In this document: positions 1-10,180 of the stretch, one piece after another | How positions within the stretch are numbered: the stretch's first letter is position 1 | How the letters are laid out: every line of letters starts with the position of its first letter | NCBI RefSeq assembly: GCF_002078875.1 | Contig: NC_034414.1 | Span: 26,694,637 to 26,758,636, forward strand | DNA length: 64,000 nt | Reading direction: 5' to 3' | From: Numida meleagris | Lineage: Eukaryota > Chordata > Aves > Galliformes > Numididae | Position numbers and translations under genes: made by a program | The notes under the pieces: model-generated | Told to the model about the DNA's origin: nothing | Databases searched by the model: none | Seen by the model: only the letters and a program-made list of their open reading frames with translations

Positions 1-987
1 CAGATCTCTGGATTTCCACTGAGCTCAGCAGAAATTCAGCTCATTCTCCAAGGCAGGATGTATCAACCACATCTGTGTTAGATATTTCAGAATGCTGACT
101 AAACATTTGATCCAAAATTCAAAGTTCAATCTACGTTGGGTTTTTTTCCCTTCTTCAGCAGACTTCGGAACCGTATCTAAAAGGTTAGAAAAGATTATTG
201 GTTTGGAAATCATTCACCAAGATTTTAATCCCTGATAATTGCAGCAGTTACAGGATTAGCAGAGCCAACCTACTGCAGAAGCAATATGGATGGCAGTTCT
301 CACAGTACAGCTGCCAGTGAAATACGGAAGTTTAAATCACGGCTGAAGCGTTCCAGCACCGCCAGCAGTGTAAGGTTTCAACTTCCAGCAACAGCAGCAG
401 CCCATGGGAATGTCACACGCTATAGAACACAGCCATCCCATGGGGAGAACAGGCAGAGCTTCTTCTGAAAACTATTTCATAGTTACACACAGAACAACAG
501 AACTTACTAAACTAGTAGCTTAGCTTTAGCTCCAGCATAACAGAACTGTAATACTTTTACAGAGTCTCCTCTGCAGCTCTGCTTGTCAGCACTTGCTTTG
601 CGGGGAGAAAAAAATGCCTTTCAAATTTAATCCTCAGGCTAAAATCCTGACCAGAAGCTCTCACACGGCAAAGCTTATCACCTTTTCTAAGCGTTCTGGG
701 TTCGGGTAGTTCGGGACAAACACCAAATCTACAGAAGCTTCTAAACTAAGAGAAGCGGCGTGGAAAACTACAAGCCTTTGTCTCGCTTAGCTTCCACGTG
801 CGTCAGCCACCTGCCCACGCCTGTCCCGCCGACCAGCACCGAGCAGCGTCCCCACGTGCCAGAGCGTCCCCAGAAAATGAAAGATGCCCCAGAGAGGTGA
901 CCTGTCCGTGGTGGCCTTCAGTTCTGCTTTGGAACACAGACGCCCCGTGTGACCCGTGCTCCGGGCAGAGGCCGGGCCCCCACTCAC
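1..987 (-). other. Intron 1 (partial) of the leftmost BAAT/ACOT-family gene
   Basis: This stretch follows the splice donor at 987/986 of the exon at 988-1525 and runs off the left edge. No match to the conserved second ACOT exon (about 203 bp with a GPFPGVI-type start) is visible in any minus-strand frame, so exons 2 and 3 should lie to the left of the window. Nothing else is recognisable here. Confidence 0.6.
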
Positions 988-1525
988 CCGGCGGCAGGAA
1001 GAGGGAGCCCCTCACGCCGCCCTCCTTCAGCCGGATCCTCCTCACGCCCGGGGCCGTGAACCACCTCTCCACCTCGGCCTTGGCCATCACCGGCCCGTGG
1101 ATGGCGCCGGGCTGGCTGTGGCCCTGGTGAACCAACACCTCCACCTTCATCGGGGTGCCGGTGCTGCGGGGAACGAGCCGCTGGTACGGCCTCTCCATGC
1201 CCGCGGGAGCCAGGCTCCAGAAGAGCCCCATGGGCTCCACGCCGGTGTAGTTCCCGCCGTGCGAGGCGTCCGTGCCCAGGTGCAGCTCGCCGCGGCCGTC
1301 CGCCCGGTAGTGCGCGCACGAGTGGAAGAGGCAGCCCCGCTCGTCGGACGCCACCGCCCGCAGCGTCACCGGCTGCCCCGGGCCCAGCCCCGCCACCCGC
1401 GTGTCCACCCGCTCGTCCGCCAGCCCGGCGGCGGGGGTCACGGCCACGCTGACCGCCCGGCGCGCCGGGGCACGGCACAGCGCCCGCGCGGGGGTCGTGG
1501 CGGCGACGGCCGCCGCTCTCCACAT
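988..1525 (-). CDS. BAAT/ACOT-family protein, first exon only (N-terminal acyl-CoA domain)
   Basis: The exon encodes 179 residues plus one base, the N-terminal beta-sandwich domain of the bile acid-CoA:amino acid N-acyltransferase / type I acyl-CoA thioesterase family. Family landmarks are GVEPMGLFWSL in the middle and GSLFLPPG at the end. The donor (G|GTGAGTG) leaves phase 1, exactly as in the other two cluster members. Several positions (PMGLFWSL, ERWFTAPGV) look closer to BAAT/ACNAT than to ACOT1/2. I chose the ATG at 1525 because the first ~34 residues (MWRAAAVAATTPARALCRAP...) are rich in Ala and Arg with no acidic residue, like a mitochondrial presequence. The alpha/beta-hydrolase half, which would show whether the nucleophile is Ser (thioesterase) or Cys (BAAT acyltransferase), is outside the window, so the activity cannot be decided. 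Confidence 0.8.
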
Positions 1526-1800
1526 GACGGCGGCGCGAGACCGAGGGCAGCAGCGCGGACGGCGATAACGGCCGCCTCCGCCAGGCAGCCTCAATCGAGA
1601 GCGGAGCCCTCGCGCCCGCGGGGCCGCGGAGGGGGAGGCGTCGCTCACGGCCCGCCCCCACGCTGCGTCCCGCCGGCCCGGCGCGGCCCGGCGCCGCTTC
1701 GACCCCGGGTGTGGGTGGGCGGCGGAGCGGCTCCCGGAGCTTTTCTCTCTCGCTGCGTCCCGTCCCGTGTGCACAAACCAACCACTCCTCGAGTTAACGT
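1526..1800 (-). promoter_or_regulatory. CpG-rich promoter/5' UTR region of the leftmost BAAT/ACOT gene
   Basis: GC- and CpG-dense sequence lies directly upstream (in the minus sense) of the start codon at 1525, together with the CpG-rich exon. It ends abruptly in AT-richer DNA near 1790. This is typical of a TATA-less vertebrate promoter; no transcription start can be fixed from sequence. Confidence 0.5.
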
Positions 1801-2539
1801 TTCACTTTAATGAATTAGAAAAGCGCAAGGTGCATTAATAACTTGTGGAATTCAAGCGCTGGATATAACCAACTAGCTGCACACTCTCAGCCTGCCTTTG
1901 TAAGGCACCAAAGGGTTTTTCAGGTAACTGTGAAGAGTCACCAGCACCACCCTAGCAACACTCAGTGCTTTCTCTTTCAAGTGTATGCTCGCGAGCCAAA
2001 AAACTGCTCAGCATCTCCAGAACAGAACCCTGCTGCTCCCCAGTCCTCTGAGAAAGCCAGAGGGGAAGCCTGTCTTATCAGTTTTACTGGCACATACCCA
2101 GAATGAGCTTTCAGGCTATGGGCTGTTGTCATCTCTAAATGGGAGACTTGCTGTTAGATATTAGATATCAGAATGGATGGAGTTAAGGCAGACATACAAT
2201 TTAGTGACGTGAGATAAGATTACTAGATGTAGGAAGAGACAACAGCTGCTTCCAGAAAAAAAACCAACCAAACAAACAGTGCACTGTCTCTGGTAAGGAC
2301 AGTGGCATCCAACACGCTTCCTCTGAGGAAGACTTACAAGGTAAATTTTCATCCCACTTCTCAGCTGATTTACCTTCCACTTAAACTCACATTCAAAACA
2401 AACCCAGCCCTGCCATCATTGTATTTCCACATCTTTCCTATACTACACACAATGGGAGGCCAAGATATCACTGCACGTTAAAGGAAGGTGTGGAAAGGAT
2501 GCACCTCTCGCCCACCATCTGCTCAGAGAAAACCATCTG
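1801..2539. other. Intergenic spacer
   Basis: Spacer between the promoter of the leftmost gene and the 3' end of the middle ACOT gene. I see no convincing exon, RNA gene or recognisable repeat. Confidence 0.5.
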
Positions 2540-2545
2540 TTTATT
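2540..2545 (-). terminator. Poly(A) signal AATAAA of the middle ACOT gene
   Basis: TTTATT on the plus strand reads AATAAA on the minus strand, about 110 bp beyond the stop codon at 2656-2658. It is the nearest canonical hexamer and gives a plausible short 3' UTR. Confidence 0.5.
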
Positions 2546-2655
2546 ATCTGATCCTCTCTGCTCTCATTCAGAGCCCTTTAACAAAACAAATGTGAAACAG
2601 AATGTGAAAAATGTGAAACACTAGCATCTTCCTCTGTACTGTAACCCAAATCACA

Positions 2656-3261
2656 TCACAGCTTATTGGCTGTCCTGGAAGGCTCACCCTCGAGGTGTCT
2701 GTGGAAGAAGGCCTGGATCTGCTGCCAGGCATCTATCTGTGCCTCACAGTGCGCCTTGGGCTCCCCACCCCACATCACAGGCATGCCAACCAGCAGGTGC
2801 ATTGACGCAGCACACATTGGGAAAAAGGGGGGTTCGATATAATGTCCTGCCCCAGGATAACAGACTATCTCAGGCTTTTCCTTCCCATGAGCTTGTAAAC
2901 GTTTGCTCCCCTCAACTGCAAAGAATTCACTTTTCCAGTTGTGATCATCCTGGCCAACAATGAACAAGAAGCAACACTCGGCCTTCTCCAAGGGGATAAA
3001 GCTCTGGCGGTCAGGCCCTTCTAATGGATTGTTAAGTGCATCAATGATATCACCAATCCCAGACTTGTTGACCTTGATGCGTTTTGTGTTGACACTCAGG
3101 GGTGGAATGGTGACATCCTTGTAGCGGAGCACTGCGCCCACATTTGCCACTGAGCCATTGATCACAGCGGTGGCCGTGATGCCCTTCAGGAAGGAGGCCA
3201 TTGAAATGCACAGGTCACCCCCCTTGGAGAAGCCAAGCAATCCAATCCCTGGACCTTTAAC
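2656..3261 (-). CDS. ACOT2: Middle ACOT gene, exon 3 (catalytic half)
   Basis: The acceptor (CCTCCAG|GTTAAAGG) opens 201 codons plus stop. It starts [16 protein letters not shown], with the Ser nucleophile elbow, and carries the GQDDHNW acidic motif and GAGHYIEPP His motif. Ser at the nucleophile position argues for a thioesterase; BAAT acyltransferases carry Cys there. Confidence 0.92.
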   Translation of the reverse strand, partial: VKGPGIGLLGFSKGGDLCISMASFLKGITATAVINGSVANVGAVLRYKDVTIPPLSVNTKRIKVNKSGIGDIIDALNNPLEGPDRQSFIPLEKAECCFLFIVGQDDHNWKSEFFAVEGSKRLQAHGKEKPEIVCYPGAGHYIEPPFFPMCAASMHLLVGMPVMWGGEPKAHCEAQIDAWQQIQAFFHRHLEGEPSRTANKL

Positions 3262-6200
3262 CTGGAGGGCAAAGAAACAGAAATCACAATCAACAAAAAA
3301 TGCAAGCCATTTCTTGAAAGTGCTGCCATGTTAGCACAGTTAGACAGCGTCCTGATCTGCACTCCAGGTATAGGCATCTAAGGTCCTACATACAAGGGAC
3401 CCTGCAGCACTGTTCTGTGCTTGATTTACAACCACAAGCCCTGCTGAGACTGCAGCAGCATCCTAACAAAACTGCAAGGCCTTGTACAGGTTAACTTCAC
3501 TTTCTTTTACACAGACAAACTGTAACGGGAAAGCTAAATGATCTTACAGGGTGCTGAAATTCAGAGTGCCAATGTCACAATAGCTCCAACATTCAAAGAC
3601 TCTCAGGGCTAAAAAGGCTCTGAGATAGCACTGAAATTTCGTATCTTTTGTGCCTTATCACCAGCAATGACAAGCTCCACACCCACCGAGTCTGAAGCAC
3701 AGGAAGGGGGGAAATTTGAAAACATGGCTAAAATTTTGGAAGAAGATGCAGGGCTAAGCAGGGCTCTCTTCCAGGAGGTGCCAACTTAGGAACCCTGACT
3801 GCTGAGTTCACAGCCAGCTACCGAAAACCATGCTCACCACATACCAACATTTGGAGTGACTGTAACAGCTTACTACAATACATGGCAACAAATGTGTATT
3901 TATAGACTTCCTTGAGCCCTAGATCACAGGAGCGTATCACGTGCTCCAAGGTTAAAAAAGACATTTAGTCCTGAAGGACATCCTATGGAATGTAAACTTA
4001 ACAGCCTCACTGGAAGTCTGATGTGCCTCAAGGCAGCTGGTTCCCTTGTTACAACACTGGGTTGAGTGAAGCAGAAATGACTAGTATGTGACTTCATGTC
4101 ACTGTGTCACCTGGAACAATACAAACAAAAGAACTGGAATTAAATGCCAGATAACCACTGTAATGGGAGTTAAGGATATCAAAGGAATTACTTACAGCTG
4201 ACTTGAACAGAGATGCTATTCTAAATACAACAGCTCTTCCCCACCTGCAGGGTGATAGGACCTGACTAATGACAGTTCCCTGCAGTGAGACTGTGTCAAT
4301 GTCTAAGCAAACCTGGTTGTGTTGTAACATATAGTTAACAGCTTCTTCAAAATATTCCAGATTGAACTCCTTCATCCCTTTGGGGAGATCTTCATAGCCA
4401 TAGAAAGCCAGAGCCAGCACAGCGAAGCCATAGTTGGCCAGCAGGCATGCCCTGTATTCAGGGAGTCCTCCTCCAGTGCCATACAAGTCAATAACTCCCG
4501 GAAAGGGACCATTTCCTGCAAGAGACCACAAAATGGGACACCGTGACCTATCATTTCTCATTTATATCCCAAATTCACAGGCCTGGGAATGTGTCTTCAA
4601 AAAAAAAAAGAAGCAAAAAAAAAAAAAAAAAGTACAGAATGGTACTAAGCATCCCAAATTCTGTGCCACGTTTCAGTAAATGGCTGCATAGCTTCAAGAT
4701 TAAACAAAAGCACAAAGCAATCACCTTGCCAATGTTTTAGTGAACATCAGGAAGCACATGGCTGGCAGGGAAGGGATAACAGTCACAGCTAGCTGACTGT
4801 ATCATGTAAACTCACTGCAAACATAACAAACTCTGCTCCAAAAATACCCAGGAAGCTTTTCCCTACTGCATTTCTCAAAAACTGGACCCAAAAATCCCAT
4901 CTGCGATGGTTCCAGCTTCTCACTTTCGGCGTAAATGCACTATAGCCAGTTTACTCTGCCACTAAGGGAAGAAAATATTTGCAACCAGCCTTGCCACTCC
5001 CATGAGGGAGGCTGAGAGCAGTTGCAGCAAACTGATGAAGAGTATAGAAAGGAGGAGGCCACAAGGGAGATTTCCATTTCTGCTTAGAACAGAGGAATCC
5101 CCATGTTTCCACATGACCGTGCAGAATTTGAGGAACAACTGGAAACTCACCTCCAGCCACGGGGTGTAAGAAAAGGAGGTGCTGGCTGCAACACGTACGA
5201 TTGCAGTGCTAACACGAAGGAGATACCAGGAAGAGGCAGGGAAAGAGACAGGGGAAGGGAAAGAAAAGCATATACTACGTAGAGACCCTCCTTGACCACG
5301 TGGGGTTCCAGCACAAAACCAGAGACATGCCTGGTGAGAGCCTCTGGGTCACAGGGAAAATTAAAGGTGGGAATGTAGTGGTGTTGGTAATAGCTGTAAA
5401 TGAGCACCTGATCAGGATGAGAAATGGGAAGAGGTTTCCTACATAACACTAGCATAAGTCTGGGCAGCTGCTAAGAGGACAACACAGGATTTCTAAGGCA
5501 ATCAAAGCTCTGACAAAAATGCCGTAACGGCAAACGTGTGTAATGCTCTGCTTGACCTTCCACTCACAGATGGAGAGAAACGGGGCAAATTTGGCAGCAA
5601 AAAGCAGCTTGGACTGCAGCAACTCTGAAATGACTGAGTTGGGAATCTGGAGAAAGGCTAGGAAGGGAAGCAGCACAGTTAGCACTTTTAGAGAGCAACC
5701 TCGTAGATAGGGTACACGAGGAGGAGCGTGGCGAGCAGATAAAAAAAGCTGGCTGCGCCGACCGGGTTGCACTAGCTGGCGAGTCCTAACTCCCCGCTGC
5801 GCCTGCCACCGGGCCGAGGGGCCTCCTGGGGCCCGAGGAGGGCACCGCCAGAGGAGGCGGCACGACGGAGGAAGGACGGGGCTGCGCCGGTACTCACCGG
5901 GGGGCAGGAAGAGCGTTGCCCGGATCCTCCCCTCTCGCACCGGCACCCTGCGCACCCCGTCCCGCAGGAACGCCCGCTCGTGCTGGGCCTGGGCCAGGAG
6001 CCGCCCGGGGCCGTCCCCGTGGCCCTCCAGCACCTCCAGCTGCAGGCGGAAGGGGGTCAGCACGTCCCTCTTCACCAGCCGCCAGAAGGGCTTGCGGGGC
6101 TGCAGCGCCCACAGCAGCCCCATGGGCTCCAGGCCGCTGAAGCTGCCTCCCGGCAGCGCGGGGCAGCGGGCCAGGTCCAGCTCCCCATCCTCCGCCGCTT

Positions 6201-6489
6201 GGTACCGCGCGTGGGCCTCGAACAGCTCTCCCGCCTCGTCCCGCAAGGACGCCCGCAGGGTGACCTGCTGCCGCGGGCCGAGGCCCTGCACGGCGATACC
6301 CAGCGGCTCATCGAAGAGGCTGCGGGTGGCTGGCGAAAAGCGGATGGTGGCGGCCATGGAAGAGAGGCCGCGGGCCGGGGACACCCCAGGGATCTGCAGG
6401 GGGCTGTGGTGCTGCGGAGCGGGGCCGAACCGGGAGAGCCACTTCTGCCAGCAGCAGAAGCTCGCTCGGCACAATGTAAGGGCGCCCAT
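2656..6489 (-). CDS. ACOT2: Type I acyl-CoA thioesterase, ACOT2-like, three exons, complete
   Basis: Hydrolyses long-chain acyl-CoA to free fatty acid and CoA. Exons are 6489-5898, 4515-4313 and 3261-2656, with introns of 1382 and 1051 bp. The junction phases (1 then 0) match the other copies and the 203-bp middle exon is the family's usual size. The product is 466 residues from the ATG at 6489, or 422 from the internal ATG at 6357; human ACOT2 (483) and ACOT1 (421) differ in the same way. The first 44 residues are Arg/Trp-rich with no acidic residue, a likely mitochondrial presequence. The predicted triad is Ser277 (GFSKGGD), Asp371 (GQDD) and His405 (GAGH), with the same 94- and 128-residue spacings as human ACOT2. 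The C-terminus is NKL, a non-canonical peroxisomal PTS1-like tripeptide. The symbol follows the leader and synteny; orthology among ACOT1/2/4/6 is not strict in birds. Confidence 0.9.
3262..4312 (-). other. Intron 2 of the middle ACOT gene
   Basis: Bounded by consensus splice sites. No repeat or exon is recognisable inside. Confidence 0.75.
4313..4515 (-). CDS. ACOT2: Middle ACOT gene, exon 2
   Basis: The acceptor (TCTCTTGCAG|GA) and donor (CAG|GTTTGC) delimit 203 bp. It encodes [15 protein letters not shown]...[16 protein letters not shown], the first strands and helices of the BAAT_C alpha/beta-hydrolase domain. The open frame continues past the donor but loses all family similarity there. 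Confidence 0.9.
4516..5897 (-). other. Intron 1 of the middle ACOT gene
   Basis: Bounded by consensus sites. It holds an A-rich tract at 4599-4631 and a purine-rich (GA) stretch around 5210-5275. No further exon is visible. Confidence 0.75.
4599..4631. repeat. Interrupted poly(A) tract
   Basis: Two runs of A separated by GAAGC. It could be the tail of a decayed retroelement or a simple homopolymer. No retroelement body is recognisable beside it. Confidence 0.6.
5898..6489 (-). CDS. ACOT2: Middle ACOT gene, exon 1 (leader and N-terminal domain)
   Basis: Encodes the presequence and the Bile_Hydr_Trans-type N-terminal domain, ending ATLFLPPG at donor G|GTGAGTACC. From 5898 to about 6415 it is almost base-for-base identical to 16270-16787 in the right-hand gene, although exons 2 and 3 of the two genes are clearly diverged. 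Two in-frame ATGs (6489 and 6357) could give mitochondrial and cytosolic/peroxisomal forms. Neither has a perfect Kozak context. Confidence 0.9.
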
Positions 6490-6720
6490 TTGCCCTGTGG
6501 CCCCGGGGCGCGTCCGCCTCCTTGGGCGGGCGCGGAGGTGGGCCGGGCCGGGCTCCGGAGGGCAGCTCGCCTCGGGGACGGTGGGAGGGTCCGGACCTAG
6601 AGGAGCGGGTCGGAAGCTCGTCACGGAGACGCGGGACTACCGGGCAGGGACGTTGGGTGTTAAATACGAACATATTAATATGAAATACTTCTAATTTTAC
6701 TGCTGCGCTCCGCCCCTTGT
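6490..6720 (-). promoter_or_regulatory. CpG-rich promoter/5' UTR of the middle ACOT gene
   Basis: A GC-rich, CpG-dense region with GGGCGG-like boxes (around 6520-6530) lies immediately upstream of the first ATG at 6489. CpG density falls off after about 6850. No TATA box stands out. Confidence 0.5.
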
Positions 6721-6849
6721 GGCTTGAAAACCTCCCAAACACTTGGCACAGGCTTCAGACGTCCTCGGCGCTTGGCGTTGAAGGCTACTTCCAGCGCGGG
6801 TCGTGCTGTGCTCCTGCCCGCCCCCGCCTCCCTGCCGACTTGTTGGAAG

Positions 6850-7200
6850 GGGCGACTTGGAATGGGATCCATCCAGGGTGGGTGGCTGGGTGTGTATGTG
6901 TGTGTGCTTCCTCTCCCGTCAGACTGGAGTCTTCTCGCTGGCACACCTTAGTGTAAGCCCAGTCTCCCAGCTGCAGAGAGTGGCACGATCTGAAGGAAGG
7001 TCCTAGGAGAGCTTCCTTTTCCTGAGAAGAGGCAGATATCCCATGGTTTTTAGGGATCTGCAATAATTTAAATTTAGAACGTCAGTCACAGGTCAAGTTC
7101 ATGCTGTGCTTCAGGTGGTGAATGAGGAAAGTGCAATGGCCATCCTATAAGAATCTTTTGAGGAGAAGGGCTGTGCTTCCTATTTGCTGTGCTTTGCATA
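6850..7200. other. Unassigned spacer
   Basis: Transition from the ACOT promoter island to AT-richer DNA. A short TG-rich stretch lies at 6890-6906; nothing else is recognisable. Confidence 0.4.
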
Positions 7201-8015
7201 TATGTCGGCAGCAGTGCTTCTTGCTGTTTCAGTCTTGTTTCTTAACATACTCTGGCTAATTTACTTCTCAGGTCAGAGATTCTTCTGCTGCACTGCTGGG
7301 TTGAGGCATAACGCAGGTGTTGCTTAATGTTTAAAGCTGTCCAAATACTTTTAGTTGTTTGGCTTGTGAAATGAGTGCCTTGATTACTATCTATAAAAGA
7401 GAAATGCCAAATCGCAGTATCAAGTCTCTTAAAAGTTTCTAGGCCACAGTAGTGGCATCAGTATGTTTGCAGGCATAAGCCTCAACCCATTCTGAGAATT
7501 CATAAAGGACTACAAGCATGTACTCTTTATTACAACGTTTAGCTATCTGGAGGAGATGTATCTGCTAAGTTTGGGATATATTTCTATGCGAAGTTTAGGA
7601 TGTGCTGCAGGTGTTTGTTTTGTATACTGGCCTGTCTTATAGACTAGGTAGCTGTTACAGACAGGTACTGCAATACTGCTGTGCTTCACAGAAAAATTTG
7701 GAGCAAACCAGTCCCACTGTATTGCAGCAATAATCCCCTCTTGCTAGAGTGAACATGGATGTGACACATGAGCAAGGAAGGGTAAAACTGAATGAGGCAC
7801 GACTGTAAAGAATCTGGGTATAATTGGCAACCACTGCAGAGCCAAGAGTCCTTCTCAGTTACAGATGCATTGTTCTACAATAATGAAAGTTCTGAAAGAG
7901 AAGGTGAATCAGAGTCAGAAAGATAAGTAGCAACAAAATCTGGAGCCTGGAGGCCAGGTTGTTGTGATCAACCAGGTCATCTCCTTATGTGACATCTTCA
8001 TAAGGAGTAGCATCA
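7200..8015 (-). pseudogene. Retroviral integrase remnant
   Basis: Around 7480-7502 the minus strand encodes the integrase core landmark SEWVEAY, normally GWVEA(F/Y). Zinc-finger-like Cys spacing lies upstream near 7.65-7.75 kb, and a degraded form of the second catalytic region lies further on. There are multiple stops and shifts. It resumes where the RNase H remnant at 9.8 kb was interrupted. Confidence 0.55.
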
Positions 8016-8020
8016 GCCTG
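8016..8020 (+). repeat. Possible target-site duplication, left copy (GCCTG)
   Basis: Five bases immediately outside the TG of the left LTR. The matching five bases outside the right LTR (9795-9799) are GACTG: four of five match, in the same orientation. This is suggestive only, since short matches occur by chance. Confidence 0.35.
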
Positions 8021-8533
8021 TGTCATGATTTCTGTTGGTGCTGTGTTCTGGATTTAGGAGGAACATAATGTTGATAACACACAGATGTTTTAGTTGCTAG
8101 AGGGTAGTGCTTACAAAGAGCCAACAATGTTTCAGCTTCTCACACTGCCTTGCCAGTGAGGAGGCTGGGGGAGCACAAGGAGCTGTGAGGGGACGCAGCT
8201 AGGACACCTAGATTGACCAGAAGGATGTCTCATACTGTATGGCATTGTGCTCAACGATAAAACTGGGTTAGTTAGCTGCCGTTGCTCGGGGACTGGCTGG
8301 GCATCCATCGGCAGGTGGTGAGCAATTGCATTGTGTGTCACATCGTTTGTGGTATTTTTCATGTCATTGTTTCTTATTTTCCATTTTTGTTTCTTTCTTA
8401 TTAAACTGTCCTTATCTCAACCCACAAGTTCTTGCATTTTACTTTTCAGTTCTCTCCCCAATCCTGTTGTGTGTGGAGAGAGTGAGTGAGCAGCTGTGTG
8501 CTGCTTAGCTGCCTGCTGGGTTAAACCACAGCA
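8021..8533 (+). mobile_element. Endogenous retrovirus LTR, plus orientation (left end of nested insertion)
   Basis: It begins TGTCATG and ends near CA at 8532-8533, about 513 bp, followed by a primer-binding-site-like sequence. Internal features are a TATA-like ATAAAACTGG near 8257-8266 and an ATTAAA-type poly(A) signal near 8400 in R. Its sequence resembles an LTR family I know to be common in birds. Its orientation is opposite to its partner at 9437-9794. Confidence 0.75.
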
Positions 8534-8540
8534 GACCTTT

Positions 8541-8558
8541 TGGTGTCCACTTTGGGGC
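8541..8558 (+). other. Degenerate tRNA-Lys-type primer-binding site
   Basis: The 18 bases starting TGGTGTCC and ending TTTGGGGC match 13 of 18 positions of the tRNA-Lys(1,2) primer-binding sequence (TGGCGCCC...GTGGGGC). Two of the differences are C-to-T changes, as expected from CpG decay. Its place seven bases after the LTR end supports the LTR boundary. Confidence 0.55.
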
Positions 8559-9436
8559 CTGAAAGGTTGAAGTAATGTCAGATCTGACCTGGGCACGTTA
8601 GAAGAAATTTGCTTATATTTTTTTATAAGTATTGTTTTCATTTACTGGTTGCTAGTTACAATGGTGTCTCAAGGTTGTTTTATGTAACCACTCTCCTTTT
8701 ATTTTTATCAACTCTAAGGGCTGGCCAAAAGTTATGTTATAAACAAACCAATAACACTACACACTCACATTGCACTGACCATGAACCTAATCTGGTGTTT
8801 GTACTCCATATCACCACCATCTTTGTAATTCAGTAACCTTCTCCTGGAAACTATTAACAAGTACATTCTTTACCTTTTCTTCTCAGTGAGCCAGTCTGGG
8901 TGAAGGATGAGGCTGGACACTTTCCCCTTCCCATTCACCTTTGTCGTCTCCGTCTCTGCCAGGATAGTTTACAATAGTTCTTGAGAATTTTAAATATCCT
9001 TGGGATGGTCAAACCAGCACAATCCAATTTCTTTGTCTCTTGTGTATGTTTCTGGTTTTGTCTAAGGTTAAACAACTATTTTAAAATACTACCCAGAAAT
9101 CTGTGATGATGCAAGATGGTTACAGGTAGCAAGGTGTATGGGAGGACACAGGTGTATGGGATGTAGGTATCTGTCACAGTTGCCACCTCTGATGGTTTTA
9201 GACTTCATCTCTGAAGACCTATGGAATCCTAAAAAGCTGACAAAATGCTTGAAAAAAGTATGTCCTGACTCTGGCAGTGCTAGAGGGTTACAGCTCACCA
9301 CGTAGTGCTGGCGTCTGGCCTGCACCTATCAAATAATAATCATATTATTCAGCTGCCTCAAGGGGTAGAAAATGTCTCTGGCTCTGACACAACTTGTGCA
9401 ACAAAGTCCTTCTTTTGGGTCCTTTCTCAAAAAAAC
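8559..9436 (+). mobile_element. Internal region of the nested LTR element
   Basis: About 880 bp between the two inverted LTRs. The first part resembles the 5' leader/gag start of the same avian ERV family. The rest has no frame I recognise, so most of the viral genome is missing. Confidence 0.5.
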
Positions 9437-9794
9437 TGGTTTGGTTTAACCTGGCAGGCAGCTCAGCACCACACACCCATTTGCTTATTCCCTTCCCCCA
9501 CAGGTTAAAGAAAAATTGTGAAATCTCATAGGCTGATATAAGGATAGTTTAATAAGAAAGAAAAAAAAAAAAAAAGAGGGAAAGAAAACAACAGCAACTG
9601 TGCGTGCCCACACTCCACACTAACAAGGTAGCTTGCAAAGCCAAAAAATCTTTGACTTAGAGTAAGCAGTGCTCAGCAACAATTAAAACATAAGTGTGCT
9701 ATCAACATTATTTTCCTCCTAAATCCAAAACACGCACAGCACAGTACCAGCTACTATAAAGAAAATTAGCTCTATTCCAGCCAAAACTGTGACA
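9437..9794 (-). mobile_element. Endogenous retrovirus LTR, minus orientation (right end of nested insertion)
   Basis: On the minus strand it runs from TGTCACAG (9794) to a CCA end at about 9437 and aligns with the LTR at 8021-8533 along both its U3 and R-U5 parts. It lacks roughly 170 bp of internal U3, including the promoter region, and carries an expanded T-run (A-run at about 9560-9576 on plus). It faces the left LTR: both U5 ends point inward. Confidence 0.75.
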
Positions 9795-10180
9795 GACTGA
9801 CATTTAACGACAGCTAAAGAAGAGAGTAGAAGAAGGGCTTGTAAAAGAGCATCCACATAACAACTACCCATCATATGGGCACCTGCTGATGTAAGAAAGC
9901 CATGTTGTTTCCAAAGCTGACCAAAATCATATGCAACACCAAATGCAAGGCAAGAGTTGGTGTACATAGCTGTGGATTGACTCTGTGCCGTAACACAGGC
10001 ACAGATAAGAACAACAAGTTCAGCAGTTTGTACAGAAGGAACAGAGGAAATATACTGCAATGTATCATGCAGTGCAGACAGAATAGCTGGAAGCAAGTTT
10101 TCCAGTTGAGTGTCAGAGGCAAGAGCCATCTACAGAAAGGATAAGATCTGGATTGAGCAAGGGTACATTCTGGAGATCAA
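9795..10180 (-). pseudogene. Retroviral RNase H remnant
   Basis: The minus strand shows the RNase H order of landmarks: a VDGS motif near the start, QTAEL in the middle, and an MYTNSCLAFG stretch. In the last of these the third catalytic Asp is replaced by Asn and the usual Arg by Cys. A stop lies just after the first motif. The frame runs straight into the LTR at 9794, so the last ~26 residues of the open frame are LTR-derived. Confidence 0.65.

Noticed and set aside
5980..6600. 206-codon plus-strand open frame opposite ACOT exon 1 (and its counterpart at 16112-16789)
   Set aside because: It mirrors the GC-rich coding exon on the other strand, has no domain content, and is shared only because the exon itself is duplicated.
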